Part shown: piece by piece, positions 45,658 through 57,996 of the stretch | Layout: each line of letters starts with the position of its first letter | Numbering within the stretch: the stretch's first letter is position 1 | Origin: Anaeramoeba flamelloides | Lineage: Eukaryota > Metamonada > Anaeramoebidae | DNA length: 64,000 nt | Reading direction: 5' to 3' | Assembly: GCA_027625915.1 (NCBI GenBank) | Contig: JANTQA010000018.1 | Coordinates: forward strand, 472,501-536,500 | Notes under the pieces: generated by a model | What the model was told of the DNA's origin: nothing | Databases searched by the model: none | What the model saw: only the letters and a program-made list of their open reading frames with translations | Position numbers and translations under genes: made by a program

Positions 45658-47289
45658 ATGGAAGAAAAAGCGCAACAAATAAAAAAAATATCATGTTCTG
45701 GCTCTAATGTCTCTTGCACAAACGTCGTTTTACCAAAGGGAGTTGAAATTGTTCATGTGGGCTATGGAGACAAAAATTGTGTGATGGTTGCATCTGATGG
45801 CAGTGCCTATGATTACAACTCACAAATCACTACCCACACAAAGTTAAAAATCAAAAACGCCATTCAAGCAGCATGTGGATTTAGTCACTACCTTGTGCTA
45901 ACCTCTGATGGTATGGTGTATTCAGCAGGAAATGGCACTGCGATAGGGATGGGTAATTCGGGGAATATTTCTTCACCAAAGATGATTCCATTTTTTAAAG
46001 ACAACAACCTGAAGGTTGTTGAGATCAAAGCAGGTGTAAGCCACTCATGGTTCTTGTGTGACAACGGTGACATGTATGGGTGTGGAGGAATTGGCTGGGG
46101 ACTACCTTTGACGAGCACAAATAAAACTACACCAAACAAACTAAAAGGGATCAAGGCCAAAGAAATGTATTGCAACAACTATGCCTATGGGATCTGGTTT
46201 AAAGATGAAAAAGATGAGATTTGGGGATACTCAGACTATATCCGAAACAACAAAAAGAATTATAGTAAGCTTGCGATTTTCAAAGACAAGCAAGTTCTCA
46301 AAGTCGCGCCTGGGTATCAGAAATCCCTGGTACTTGTCAAAGGGGAAAATGATGTCAATGAGGTATACTATGAAGCAAGCCAAAAAAATCCTCAGCTTTG
46401 GGACGCGCTAACCAAAGAAAACGTGATAGATATTGACTTTGCATGTCATCATTGTGTAATGCTAACAAAAGACGGAAGAGTGCTGGGTGCGGGATCACCA
46501 CCATCGGGCTATGGAGTTCTGACCTTACCAGAAATTCCAAAAAGTAAAAAATGGAAAATTATTTGTGGTGCTTGGAATTCTGTGTGCTTTCCTTCATCGT
46601 CCAAAAACAGTCTACTTTATGATATGGTGGAAATTTGCAAAGAATCAGACTTTGCAGACCTGGAAATTTTTGGCAGGAAAGTGCATTCAGGCGTACTAAA
46701 ATGGAGAGCTGGCAAAGAAGGCCCCGTTGCAATCGAAGTTTTGCGAACCTTTTCTGACAAGCATGTCAATACATTTCTAGATTGGTGCTATTTGGGCAAT
46801 ACCTCAAATCTGGAACTGTTACAAGAAGTATGGAAGGCGTTTGGTCTTCGAATTGATCCACAAAAGACAATAACGGATTACTTTTTAGAATTATACCGCA
46901 ACGATGATTCAAAGGATTTTAACATTTTAGTTGAAGAAAATGATGATGATGACGATGATGATGATGAAGAACAAGAACAAGAAAAGGAATTGGTTGAAAT
47001 TCCAGTACATAAATTCCTTTTACAAGCAAGATCTGGCACATTCCGTGAAATGTTTAGCACAGTTCAAGAAGAAAAAAATCAAGTTCAAGATTTCTCGGGC
47101 ATTGGACCAGAATCAATGGAAATATTTATCAAATATTTGTATACAGATATTATTGAGTTGACAGCTGACGACGTACCAGAATTTGTTTTGCCTGACCTTG
47201 AAATTGTTCCGGAATATTTTAAATTAAATGAAATCAATAATTTTTTGGAGCAAATTAATGAATTAAAAATAAAATTTAATGTTAATTAA
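45658..47289 (+). CDS. RCC1-repeat and BTB domain protein
   Basis: Intact 543-residue protein. Residues about 5-310 are diverged RCC1 repeats, a beta-propeller fold, with blocks such as AACGFSHYLVLTSDGMVYSAG, IKAGVSHSWFLCDNGDMYGCG and FACHHCVMLTKDGRVLGAG at roughly 50-residue spacing. About 320-400 is a degenerate BTB/BACK-like region. About 410-530 is a BTB/POZ domain (IPVHKFLLQARSGTFREMF at 448-466), with an acidic loop at 427-440. BTB domains mediate dimerisation and often recruit Cul3 ligases; the substrate role here is inference. No signal peptide or membrane segment, so cytosolic or nuclear. The ATG at 45658 follows an A-rich leader. Base composition is less AT-rich than the flanks, and a decayed paralogue lies at 3954-5342. 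Confidence 0.92.
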   Translation: MEEKAQQIKKISCSGSNVSCTNVVLPKGVEIVHVGYGDKNCVMVASDGSAYDYNSQITTHTKLKIKNAIQAACGFSHYLVLTSDGMVYSAGNGTAIGMGNSGNISSPKMIPFFKDNNLKVVEIKAGVSHSWFLCDNGDMYGCGGIGWGLPLTSTNKTTPNKLKGIKAKEMYCNNYAYGIWFKDEKDEIWGYSDYIRNNKKNYSKLAIFKDKQVLKVAPGYQKSLVLVKGENDVNEVYYEASQKNPQLWDALTKENVIDIDFACHHCVMLTKDGRVLGAGSPPSGYGVLTLPEIPKSKKWKIICGAWNSVCFPSSSKNSLLYDMVEICKESDFADLEIFGRKVHSGVLKWRAGKEGPVAIEVLRTFSDKHVNTFLDWCYLGNTSNLELLQEVWKAFGLRIDPQKTITDYFLELYRNDDSKDFNILVEENDDDDDDDDEEQEQEKELVEIPVHKFLLQARSGTFREMFSTVQEEKNQVQDFSGIGPESMEIFIKYLYTDIIELTADDVPEFVLPDLEIVPEYFKLNEINNFLEQINELKIKFNVN

Positions 47290-48179
47290 ATTTATTTTTG
47301 TTCTTTCTCATCTTCGTTTCATTTTTTTTGTATTCTTTTTTATTTTTTTTTTTTATTCATTTTTCTCTTTATTTTTTCTCTTTTTAATGAAATAATTTTG
47401 AAAACCAAAATTAAATAAGGCACATTTCAATAAAACCTTGTTATTGGAACAAATTTTGATCAAATAGATCTTTTTTGAATAACTTTTCTTTTACAGTATT
47501 TCCAAAGCTACAATCAATTTTTTTTCAAGATCAAAATTTGATGTTGAAAAAAATATCTTGGTAGCCTTGGAATAGCTGTAATTCTGAATTTTATTGAAAT
47601 TTGTTACAATTTTTTTCATATCTTTTTATTATATTTTATCAAACAAGATATTTGGAAAAAAAAAAAATAAATATAGTATTTAAATTGCAAAATTTTAATA
47701 TAGACATCTTAAATATTTTTATTATCGATTTAAGAATTTATTTTACATTTTTTTGTTCAATTTTGAACAGGTATTTTAAAATATTTAGTATTTTTCGCAA
47801 AATTTAATAAGTTCATAAAGGATGATCGTATTTGAATAAATAAGAATAAACAAGTAATTTTCATCTATTGTTGATCCCTCCTAAAAAACACAATATAAAA
47901 TAAATATAGTACTTTAAATTTATTTTGTTTTTCCAAAAGTTAAATTGTCAATTTAAAAACTTGACACTTTTATAATCATTTAAATAATTAAAAATTACTC
48001 AATTTTTTTTTTTGATTCGATGATTTGTTTAGAAAATAATTTGATTCTTTCTGTTCAATATTTTAAAAAATAAATCTACTCTGTATTGAAAACTATAATA
48101 AATCTTATTTTTGGTAATAATGGCTTTTATTTTTCCAAAGATCAAAAGATATTTATTTTGAAAATTGAAATCAAATCTT
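47290..48179. other. AT-rich downstream region, no gene seen
   Basis: 3' flank of the RCC1-BTB gene with T-rich tracts near 47320-47380. The 68-codon frame at 47601 lacks any family sign. Its right end may be old LINE sequence. Confidence 0.4.
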
Positions 48180-48960
48180 GTTAAAAAAAATATCTCACTT
48201 AAATTTTCTTTATAACAATTAAAATTTAATTTTTAAAAAAATTAAAAGGCTAAAAAAAATTAAAAAAATCTATCTTTTCCTTATTTAGAAAAACTATTAA
48301 AATTCAATCAATCAAGAAATAATAAAATTAAATAGAATTCAAAAGATATTATTGAATTGAAAAAAGAAATTTATATATACATATATAATGAATTATTGAA
48401 TCCCAAGATCTGGGAATGTCATTAGGTTTTTTTATAATTTATAAGAATTGAGTTAAATAAAATATTTTGGTCTATTCTTTTAAATTCTGGAAAACAGTTT
48501 TTAGCTTGTTTTTTAAATACAAAATTAAAAGAAACTTTTATTAAATTTTCAATTCATTTCAATAATTAAAAAAAAAACACATTTAGGTTTTCCAAAATTA
48601 ACAAGGGTACAATAAAATTGAAAATTTAACCCCTTTCTTTTGAATATTGGAAAATCTAACTATTGAATGCACTTGGTAAAAGCCCCCAGAAATATAATAC
48701 AATAAAAAAATATGAAAAACTGTTGATTTATAGCCCAAACATACTATGGTTATCATACAAACCCAACCATACAAAATTTACGACATTTACTAATATCCAA
48801 AATGGTTATTATTATATACACCATTAAAATTCAAATTATGTTTTTTCTCTATGTTTAAAACCTTTACAGAAAGAAATAATAAAAAATATTGATCATTTTT
48901 TGTTGGTCTGATATTCATATTTAAAAAATATATTAATTTTTCAAAATTCATTCAAAGATA
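48180..48960 (+). mobile_element. Old LINE fragment, copy 4
   Basis: 48270-48330 (TTTTCCTTATTTAGAAAAA) aligns with the second-subfamily LINE near 3490-3520. After a hairpin cassette (48418-48665) the plus strand reads SPNILWLSYKPNH, NGYYYIHH, then SLCLKPLQKEIIKNIDHFLL. This parallels CPLCLKYEQNKIIENTDHFL at about 3.05 kb. Strongly decayed. Confidence 0.6.
48418..48665. repeat. Hairpin cassette in LINE copy 4
   Basis: Begins with TCATTAGGTTTTTTTATAA and ends around GGAAAATCTAAC. It contains palindromes of AATTGAG/TTCTTTTAAATTCTGG type and a TTAAATTTTCAATTCATTTC palindrome. Same place in the LINE as the other three cassettes, more decayed. Confidence 0.5.
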
Positions 48961-48970
48961 CAAATATTAA

Positions 48971-49799
48971 GGGATTATCCATGGTTAAGCACAATTTTCC
49001 ACTTTTTTGAAATTTTGAAGAGGATCATAAAATAACATTTTTTACTTTGCGTAACTCATTGATTTTTATTATTTAAAGTACTTCGCTTATAGATTTTTTA
49101 CTTGTTTTTTTTCAAAAGTCTCAATGATATTGTCACAATAGAATGTTGGTTTTTAATTGCTTAAAATAGTGTTTTGAATGTTGAATGACTTATATTTTAT
49201 CCTTATCTCAACATTCTATTGTGACATATAATTATTTCATTTTTTATTTTTTCATCATTTTTGAATTCTTTTTTTTTTATACTTCAAAAAGCAATAAGCA
49301 AGATTTTTTTATAGAGACATTTGAGATTAATGGATTTTGTTAAAAATGAACTAAAAGATTACAATTTGGGGAAAATCACAAAAGGAAATGCAAATCAGGC
49401 TTATATAGCTATAAGGATTCCAAAAAAAAATAATAATTATCTCAAAAAATATCTGGCTAGGGTTATAAATACTTGGATTTTAGTGGAATTGGAGAAGTGA
49501 ATATGATAATATTTTGTCAAATTTTAAATCACAAAATAGCTATAATTTTAATTCTACGAAAATCCAAAATTATCTTACCCCAAAAAAAAAACTATTGAAA
49601 TAAAAAAAAAATCGAATGAATTTTATCAATTCTTTTTTTCTTGTGTTTTTTATATTAAAGCATTACTAAAAAAAAAAATTATTAAATAATTTTTTAAAAA
49701 TTATTTTTAGAGAATCTAAGATCACACGTAACTATAATAAAATACCCTTATCTCATCTCTATCAAATTTTTATCATGTCTTATCATGGAGTTACCCCTT
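48971..49799. mobile_element. TTAA-flanked element, 829 bp, inverted and internally deleted
   Basis: Read from the right, GGGGTAACTCCATGATAAGA and ATGATAAAAATTTGATAGAG match the left end of 41348-42696. The left end TTAA|GGGATTATCC is diverged. TTAA lies at both sides (48967-48970 and 49800-49803). Confidence 0.6.
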
Positions 49800-49803
49800 T
49801 AAT

Positions 49804-50595
49804 TAATTAATTTAAAACCAAAATAGTTTGTAATTATTTTCATTAATGAATAATCATAAAATTTCAATTTTTATGTTTAAATTTCTGAGAAAGAATTTAA
49901 GTCTAAGTACAACTATAGTATAATTTAGAGTTCTTCAATAATAAAAAAAAACAAATAAACAATTATTTTTAATTAATTTTTCTTTGAAGAATAAAAAAGA
50001 ACTAAGTAGAATAACTCGCTCTGAGAATTTTTGATATCCTTATGAAGTAAAAAAATTGATCAATAGATTTTCTTAAAAAATTTAAAAACTCAAATTATAT
50101 GTAAATACGTTCGAAATTAATATCCAATGTGTATTTTGATCTACAATTGAAGATTTTCCAAAATACCAATATTCATCAATACGATTGTTCAACTTTCATT
50201 TTGACATATTTTCAATTACATTTGAATAACATATTTAATACTTATTAACTAGAATATTCTGAAATAAAGCAACATATTTGTGAAACAAATTAAATATAAA
50301 ATTAGAAATAAAAAATTAAAGGATATAAAAATATTAAAAAAAGATTTCGATTTTCAAATTTCTACAATTAATTTTATACTTCTCATATCCATTAAATAAT
50401 TTAAATATAAGTAATTCACTTCTTACACCAACTAGGGCAATGTTGAATCTAAATGATTTATAAAGATTAGATCTATTTTTTATACTAAATCAATTTTATT
50501 GAGTTTAAATTTAAAAATGAAAAAAAAAAAGTTAAATTTGTATTAAATAACAAATAAATTTAATTTTTTTAACTCTACTTCTAGAATATAGCACA
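49804..50595. other. AT-rich spacer, no gene seen
   Basis: No open frame of interest and no clear repeat found. Confidence 0.4.
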
Positions 50596-50599
50596 TTAA

Positions 50600-52759
50600 A
50601 TGGTTAGATTCACTATAGATATAATAAAAGGATGTTGTGGTTGAGTGATATGATATTAGTTCACCATAGCTCGAATAGTTTATGTGATCTATTATAAACA
50701 TTATTTCAAAAATTATTATTACATTTTTTACTATCCATTAATATTAAAAAATGTAATTTGAGAAGATAATTTTTTTTAATTCCTTTTCCAAATCAAAAAA
50801 TAAAAACACTCCAAACAACCATTGTAAAAAAAAATTTGGGTCATTAAAAAAAATCACGACAGTTAAAAATTTGTTTTGGTTTTTTTAATTGTAAATATTA
50901 GCAAAATGATTTTTGATCAAAGTAACATTTTAATGAAAAAATCTTACATTCAAGAAAAACCAAAGTCATTACTTGTTAAAATTTTCAAAAACTAAATTAT
51001 TTTGTTACATTTTTACATTTTGGAATTACTTTGGAACGCTAAAAATACAAAAATTGAATTTTAATTGGAAAATTTACAAAAATTAAGAGAATAATTGATG
51101 TAGAAATATTCAAATCTATTAATTCGATAAGATATTTAACATTATTAAATAACGCAAATTTATCAAAGTTGATCTATAATATCCTTTTAAACCCAATTGA
51201 ATATTAAAATCTTCCAAAAAAGATATTTTTTTCAAAAGAATTTGTTTTCCACTAATGTTTTACAATCAAAACTTCAAAATAGCAAAATACCAAGATTTTA
51301 CAACTATTATAATTCAAAAAATCCCCATATAAAAAACCTTAATTTAAAACAATTATTCATTGTTGGTTTTCCCAATCAATCAATAACTTTATCTTGGAAT
51401 GTATTTGAATCAAAAACAATTGAAATTTCAAGTAAAATGTGTAATTAAAATTCAATTTGTGTACTTTTAAGAGTTCCATAGCAATTCTAAAGGGTCAAAA
51501 TGTAACGGAAATAATATTTTTTTTTAATATGTTAATTGATATGGACTTTGGTTTTTCCTAAGTGTAAGATTTGTTTATAAAATGATAGCTTGAACAAAAC
51601 TCATTTTGTTCATATTTAGTATTTAAAAAACCAAAAAAAAATTTTGACTAAACCCAATTTTTTAATAATGACCAAAATTTTTTTTCCATTGGTAATAGTT
51701 TTCTAGTATTTTTAAAAATTCAACTTAGAACCTCCACAAGTAATTATTTTGAATATTTTTTATATTCAGAGATTTACTTGATAATCATCAATGTAAAAAC
51801 TTATTAACTATTTTTTGTCCCCTTTTTATAATACTCTTTGCAACATCAATATTTTTATAATATTTGTGAAATAATTTTTTTAAAGTAATCAATTTGTAAT
51901 TATTTAATTTTTTTTCAAAAAATACAAATATTTTACAAATCTAAATTATATTTTGAAACATATTGAAGTAAAAAATTTTTCAACTTTGTACTGTTAATTA
52001 TATAATAAATGGATCAAATTTTTCATTCAGCTTTCCGAAAAAAATAAAACTCAATAATTAAAATAAGTCTATAAAGTCTCCAATTCTAAAGGTAGATGAA
52101 TATTTTAAGCATCTTTTATAGTTTTCTACAATTAAAATTTGATATGTTACAAGATTTATTATTACAATTTTGGAAAGATGAATGATAATTTAGTTGAATT
52201 TATTTTGCAACAAATAGTATTTTGCTATTAACAGTAATTTATTAATACCCCTTTTCGAATTTCCAAAAGTAACTATTTTCATAATTTTTAATTTCAAAGA
52301 TTAACAAAATAATCATCAAAGCAAAAACTCAAAGACTCATTAGTTTTGATTTCTTTTCGATAAAGCTACTTATAGCATCAATATTTTTGCATGATTTGAG
52401 AAATAATTTGACAAAAAACTTTATTCATGAATTATTCATTCTTTTAAAAAAAAAACGAATTTTTTAGTCACTAATCTATATTTCGCCACAAATTTAAGAA
52501 AGATATTTTGTGACTTTGTAGTCTGAATATTGATAATTCAACCTATAAATCAGTAGTGAAATACAGAATTTTTCTGAAATTTTTGGGTTTTTTACCAATT
52601 CTATTAATCGTTTTTTTAACATTGATAAGATCAATAAAATATTACTGTTTTGCAAAATCGATTTATCGATACAATTAAACCTTGGAGTCACCACTCTGAT
52701 TTAAATTCCATAATAAAAGACTTTAATTCTTGACTTCTCCTCAGTTGATGCTAATCACT
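50600..52759. mobile_element. TTAA element I of a three-element chain
   Basis: Left TTAA at 50596-50599 is followed by TGGTTAGATTCACTATAG. The right end GATGCTAATCACT precedes TTAA (52760-52763). It shares inner sequence with 53890-54634, including the CTCGAATAG block and TTTCGCCA region. A tandem internal duplication (about 51710-52010 and 52250-52560) and a nested foldback element (50819-51692) enlarge it. Confidence 0.6.
50819..51692. mobile_element. Foldback element with CCATTGT ends, copy 2
   Basis: Left CCATTGTAAAAAAAAATTTGG, right CCAAAATTTTTTTTCCATTGG. The long arms match those of the element at 19045-21507. The element 53890-54634 lacks the insertion. The ORF-like middle (51170-51450, minus) is homologous to 19330-19632. 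Confidence 0.65.
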
Positions 52760-52763
52760 TTAA

Positions 52764-53885
52764 GGGACTAGTCTTCTACAACAAAAAGGCAAAATTTTTA
52801 AAACATATTATTGGTGGTATTCTCTATTTACAAATTTTGTAGATCCCAAGTGTCAAAAAATTCTGATCGACTAAGAAAGCCATAAAAGAAAATTAGTTTA
52901 GTGAGATCAATTTTTTTTTTCCATTTTTTCTGAAAAAGAAAAACATTAAATTCTTTTTTTTTCTCACAATTTATCTAGTTTTTATCCCTTTTATTGCAAT
53001 TTTGATCATTATTATACTAACATTTCTTTGTTGCCAGTAATATTAATATAAAGAAGTTTTTTCTTTATTGAGATAAAACTTTTATTTAACCAAAAAATTG
53101 ATATATTCAACGGATTAAAAAATAATTGTATTTTTTTAAAGAAGAGTAGTTATAATAATCAAAGTTTTAAAGTCATGTAATAATTTTACTCAGAAATTTT
53201 GTTTTTGTATTAAGACAAAATTCGATTTTTCAAAATAAAATTTTCTTGAAGATATTTGAGAATTAGTAAATTTTAATCCTCAAAATTCAAAATCATTTTT
53301 TTTTCTGCCAAAAATGATTTGAATTGTTATAAAGGATTCTTGTGAATAAGACCAAACAATTTGTTAAAACAATTTTTCAAAATTGAAAATATTTTTGCAT
53401 TTTTTTTTCATTTTTTGAAAATCAGAAAACAACTTTTTCAAAACATTAAAGAAAAAACTTTTTTTGCATAATAGATCTCAATTTAATTGATAAACTGTCG
53501 TTAATCTTCTACCGAATATTCATTTATTGAATCACCTATACCACAATTACTTTTGTTGGCTAAGATTTGAATTGAAATATTAATCAAAGAAAAAATTACC
53601 AAATAAAGAATTTACTTTCAAAATCAATACTTTCCAACATAAAACGAAAAATTTGTTTTCCCATTTTCAAGAATTAACTTAATTCTGAAACAAAATAATA
53701 GGTTACTTTTTTTCGTTTTATATTGGAAACATTCAAATTTTGAATTTCAAAAAGGAGACTCAAATCAATAAATTGTTTAAATGAGGCTAACTCATCCATT
53801 TCACAAGTCGAAACACAAATTACAAAAAAAAAAATTTTCAAGATCTTGAAAAAATTTCATTTTATTTCCAAAAATGACTACTCCC
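52764..53885. mobile_element. TTAA element II of the chain
   Basis: Begins TTAA|GGGACTAGTCTTC and ends GACTACTCCC|TTAA. 1122 bp, no ORF recognised. It shares its left TTAA with element I and its right TTAA (53886-53889) with element III. Confidence 0.6.
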
Positions 53886-53889
53886 TTAA

Positions 53890-54634
53890 GGGATTAGCGT
53901 CACCATAAATTTCTCTATAATCAAAGTATGTGGCAATTGGGTGTAAATGGTATTAGTGCACCCTGGCTCGAATAGCTCTAAAAAATCTATTATAAATCTT
54001 ATTGCACAATAAATTATTACATTTTTTACTAATGATCACAATTAAAATATTTCATTTTGAAAAATTTTTTTTTAATTCCTTTTCCAAATCTAAAAATAAA
54101 AACCCAAAATACAGTATTCTGGTATTTAATAATTTAGATTTAGAACTTCCAAAAAGTAACTATTTTTAGAATTTTTGAATTTCAAACATTAACTCAATAA
54201 TCATCAACATAAAAGTACAAAGACTGATTAGTTTTGTTTGCTTTTGATAAGTCTAATTATAGCATCATTATATTTGCATGATTTGAGAAATAATTTGACA
54301 AAAAACTTTATTCATTAATTATTTAATTTTTAAAAAAAACAATTTTTTTAGTAACTAATCTACATTTCGCCATAAATTTAAGATAGATATTTTATGACTT
54401 TGTAGTCTGAATATTGATAATTCAACCATAAAATTTATGGCGAAATACAGATTTTATTCTGAATTTGCTGGGTTTTTTACTAATACATAGATCATTTTTA
54501 ATTGATGAGATTTACAAATAATACTACTTTGCTATCGATTTTTTAGAGACATTTGAACTATGTAACACTAATGTGGTTAGGTCCAATAACAACAGACTTT
54601 GTTCCTAAGCTTCTCCTTGGTAGACGCTAATCCC
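53890..54634. mobile_element. TTAA element III of the chain
   Basis: Begins TTAA|GGGATTAGCGTCACCATAA and ends GACGCTAATCCC|TTAA (54635-54638). A clean inverted terminal repeat of at least 12 bp, 745 bp long, no ORF. Its termini are clearly related to GGGAGTAGCTACACCATAA of the other TTAA family. Confidence 0.72.
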
Positions 54635-54780
54635 TTAAAAAAATAAATTAATAATTTTAGAAACAACATAAATTAATTATTTCAGAATATTCCACCATTT
54701 CTTTCAAGTAACACTTTTTTGTAACCTGATATTTATAATTACTATTCTCATAACCAAACAAATTTTGAATTGAATCACTT

Positions 54781-54945
54781 ATTGATATTTGAATTACAAA
54801 TGGGAAAAATTTTCACCACCTTTTTAATTTCCTTTTGCAAAACAAAGCTACAAATTACTCCCTTTTTCCTGAGAGAACTCTATTTATAAAAAAAAAATAT
54901 AGAAAATGAAGAGAATATTTACCCATTTATAATTCAAATACCAGT
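54781..54945. repeat. Small hairpin MITE, second copy
   Basis: Left GATATTTGAATTACAAATGG, right CCATTTATAATTCAAATACC, same family as 43042-43204. Confidence 0.6.
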
Positions 54946-57417
54946 ATGAATCTTAAGTCAACGAATTGTTTTAACTAATTCTTCAAATAATTTAACTTTT
55001 TGTAGAGAATTTAGCAAATTCTCAAAAATGAAAAATTATTGGGCAAAAACCAAATAGACATTATTCACAAAACTATTTTTGCTAAAATAGTGAATGAGTT
55101 TTGTAATAATCTTTAAACAAACTTAATATAAAAAAAATCATTAATTTTAAAAACCAAGAGAAAAAGATCTTTCGATTTCAAAATTTCTAAAAAAAGTTAA
55201 TTAAAAATAAATATGATTCTGAGGATTAAATTTATCAAAAGAAGTAATGAATATATAACCAGAATAGGATTTCCAATTTGAAACTTTCAAAAAATGTAAT
55301 TTTTTAGATTCTTTTTACTGAAAAATTCATTAATAATCTTATTTTAATTCATAATTGTTTTTTTTGAAAGATTAATTCTCAAATATTAAAGTTTCTTTTT
55401 TGTTCAAGAAGAAGAAAAATATTCAACAATACATTTGAAAAAAAACCAATTCCATAATTATTTTCAAAAAGTGATAAATTTTTATTGGTATGAAACTATT
55501 GGTATAAAAACTTTTTGAAAGTTTTCACTTTTCGTACTAAAGCGAGAAACGATTGTAGACTTATATTTCAAGTTTTTTTTATTATATTTACATTTTTCAA
55601 AAACTTCAAAACTTTTCTAGTTTGTACTTAAGAAAGATGATCCTAGTTAAAAAAAATTGGGATTTCTTGATAAATAACAACAATATTCTAATTATAAAAA
55701 ATTATATTTAAAAATTGAGAAATAACATTAAAAAAAAATTTTTCTGAAATGGAAAAAAAAAATTTTTAATTTCTACTACTTTTCAATAACAATTAAAAAC
55801 TAACCATTATATGGACAAAGAGCAATCGATCTCCAAAAATCACCAATCTAAAAAGTGTGTATTTGTAAAAAAAACTGTCAAAAGAGGGAAATTCAATTTC
55901 GAATTAGAATGATTGTAAATTATATCATTTTGACAACTATTTCAGTTTTGAAAGATATTTCTTAAGCGCTTTTGAGATCTCAAAGATCTTTTTATTGTTT
56001 TCTTTTTTCAAATGAGATATTTTTATTCTCAAGAATATTCCAAAATCCTTACTATGTCAATAATAAAGGGTTACAAAATAATAACAAATTCAGGTTAAAT
56101 TGAATTAAATTGATTCTATTCTTAAAAAAATTATTTTGTTTTTAAATTGAAGTAAATTAACACTTTGGCAAATTTTAATCAGAAAGTACTATTTGATTTT
56201 TTAAACTGTAAGAAAACTTCGTTTTTCTTTGAGGAATATTTAGCTGAAATTATTTCTTTTAACTTTTTTTGATTATTGGAATTTTCTGTCAATTATGAGA
56301 TCCGTCAATTCGGAATATCCTTTTTGGTTTCAATACACCCCTTGAGTCTGTGAAAACTCCATGGTAAATTTCTCGACCCTTAATAAAAAAAATCTATAAA
56401 GTTGTTTTTTTTTTTAAAAAAAATTTCTGTATAAAATTATCTTTTTTTAAAATTTCTGTTGAAATTACAAAATTTTTATTTTATTATTAAATTGGATTTT
56501 TTCTAATGAGAATTTTGAAATTAGTTAACAATTAACCTCTTTGATTGAAAATATGATCCACTGTCTTGTAAACAAACTGGAAAAGTTTTGAAGTTTTTGG
56601 AATTGTGAAAATTTAAAAATAAAACTACAAAAAGTAAAGAAACCAATTGTTGTACAATAGAAAGAGGGTTATAAAGAAAAAAAGAGTTATTCTTGAGAGT
56701 CCAATCTCTCTTGCTCATTGAAATTTTTGCCCTTTACTTTTTTTGAAATGGAGATCTAACTATTGGCAATAAGCTTTTAAGAATCCATTATTTTAATTAA
56801 AATAATCTTTTAATTATTACTTGTACCAAACACTCAAGAGAATTCAAGAAAAGTAAAAACAAATCAAGATTAATTAATTTTGTAATCTTGATTAAAAAAC
56901 AAAAATTAGATTCAAATTTTAACCCAACAAAACATTAAAACCCAGTTGTATTCTTCAGAAACTTTTGACTCAATAATCGAAATAGAATTGTAATGTAGAT
57001 GAATATTTTTCAAATTTCTCTAAGAGGAAACCAAAAAGTTCTTCCTCCAAATTTACTGTTTACCATAAAATAATAACAAACATTGACTTGAATTGATGTC
57101 AAAATTGTAAAAAAAAAAAAAAAATTAACATGTTCAGTCATCTGATCTTCTTTTCATTTGTATTTGAAAAACGCTGATTTTCGACATTCTGGTAAATTCT
57201 TAAAATATATTTTACTTTTTAGTTTCATTTCAACTTATTAGAAAATTTTAAAATCATCTTTTCAGAAAGAATTCGATTGGTCTTAATTCAAAGAATACTT
57301 GTAAATTAGTTCTCAATAATAATGGTGTTGGAAAAAAAATGATATTAAAGTTGGTTTTCTAAAAAAAGAAAAAAAAGGAAATAAAACGAAAAAGTTTAAA
57401 GTTTTTTTTTCAATTTA
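54946..57417. other. AT-rich region, no gene seen
   Basis: About 2.5 kb with only short chance frames. The 65-codon frame at 56521-56718 (minus) has no family signature. It separates the TTAA chain from the surface-protein gene. Confidence 0.4.
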
Positions 57418-57613
57418 CAGTCAGTTTCACTTTTAAGGCACAAACTTTCAACGAAAATTAAGGCACCAAAAAAATCTCAAATTAAAGCACAAAATTCAGC
57501 TTCTAGTAAAATAAATTGTAAAAATTAAAATTCCAAATTTTGTGCCTTAATTTGAGATTTTTTTGTGCCTTAAATTTCGTTAAAAGTTTGTGCCTTAAAA
57601 GTGAAACTGACTG
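57418..57613. repeat. CAGTCAGTTTCAC hairpin MITE, copy 8
   Basis: 196-bp palindrome, intact ends, TA on both sides. It sits about 380 bp upstream of the surface-protein gene start and is the only copy outside unit B. Confidence 0.87.
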
Positions 57614-57996
57614 TATTCAAAAAAAAGAGATTTTATTTGATTTTCAACAAAGTTGAGTTTAATATATAAGAAAAAAACATCTTAAAAAGTAGTTTTAGGG
57701 TTTTACAGTTTTTAACTAGAAAGAGATAAATTAGTTAACTTTTTAATAATAGTGGAAAGTTGATTGGTTATTAGTTTTTCAAGTATGTTGAGGAAATTTA
57801 GATTGTTTTTCAACCATAATTAATGGAATTTTCTCAATAAGTAATAATTATCAAAAATATTTGAAGGTTTATTAATTTTTTTTTCGATTTGAAACTTTCA
57901 CTTTTTTTTTTCGCTTTGTTTCTTTTTTTATTTCCTTTTTCAATTTATTTATTTGTATTGATCACAAAAGCAAGTCTTAAAACAAAAAAATTGAAA

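Noticed and set aside
50630-50690. tRNA-like A and B boxes (TGGTTGAGTGA ... GCTCGAATAG), also near 53940-53990
   Set aside because: No cloverleaf could be formed and the stretch lies inside TTAA elements; at most a chance or tRNA-derived fragment.
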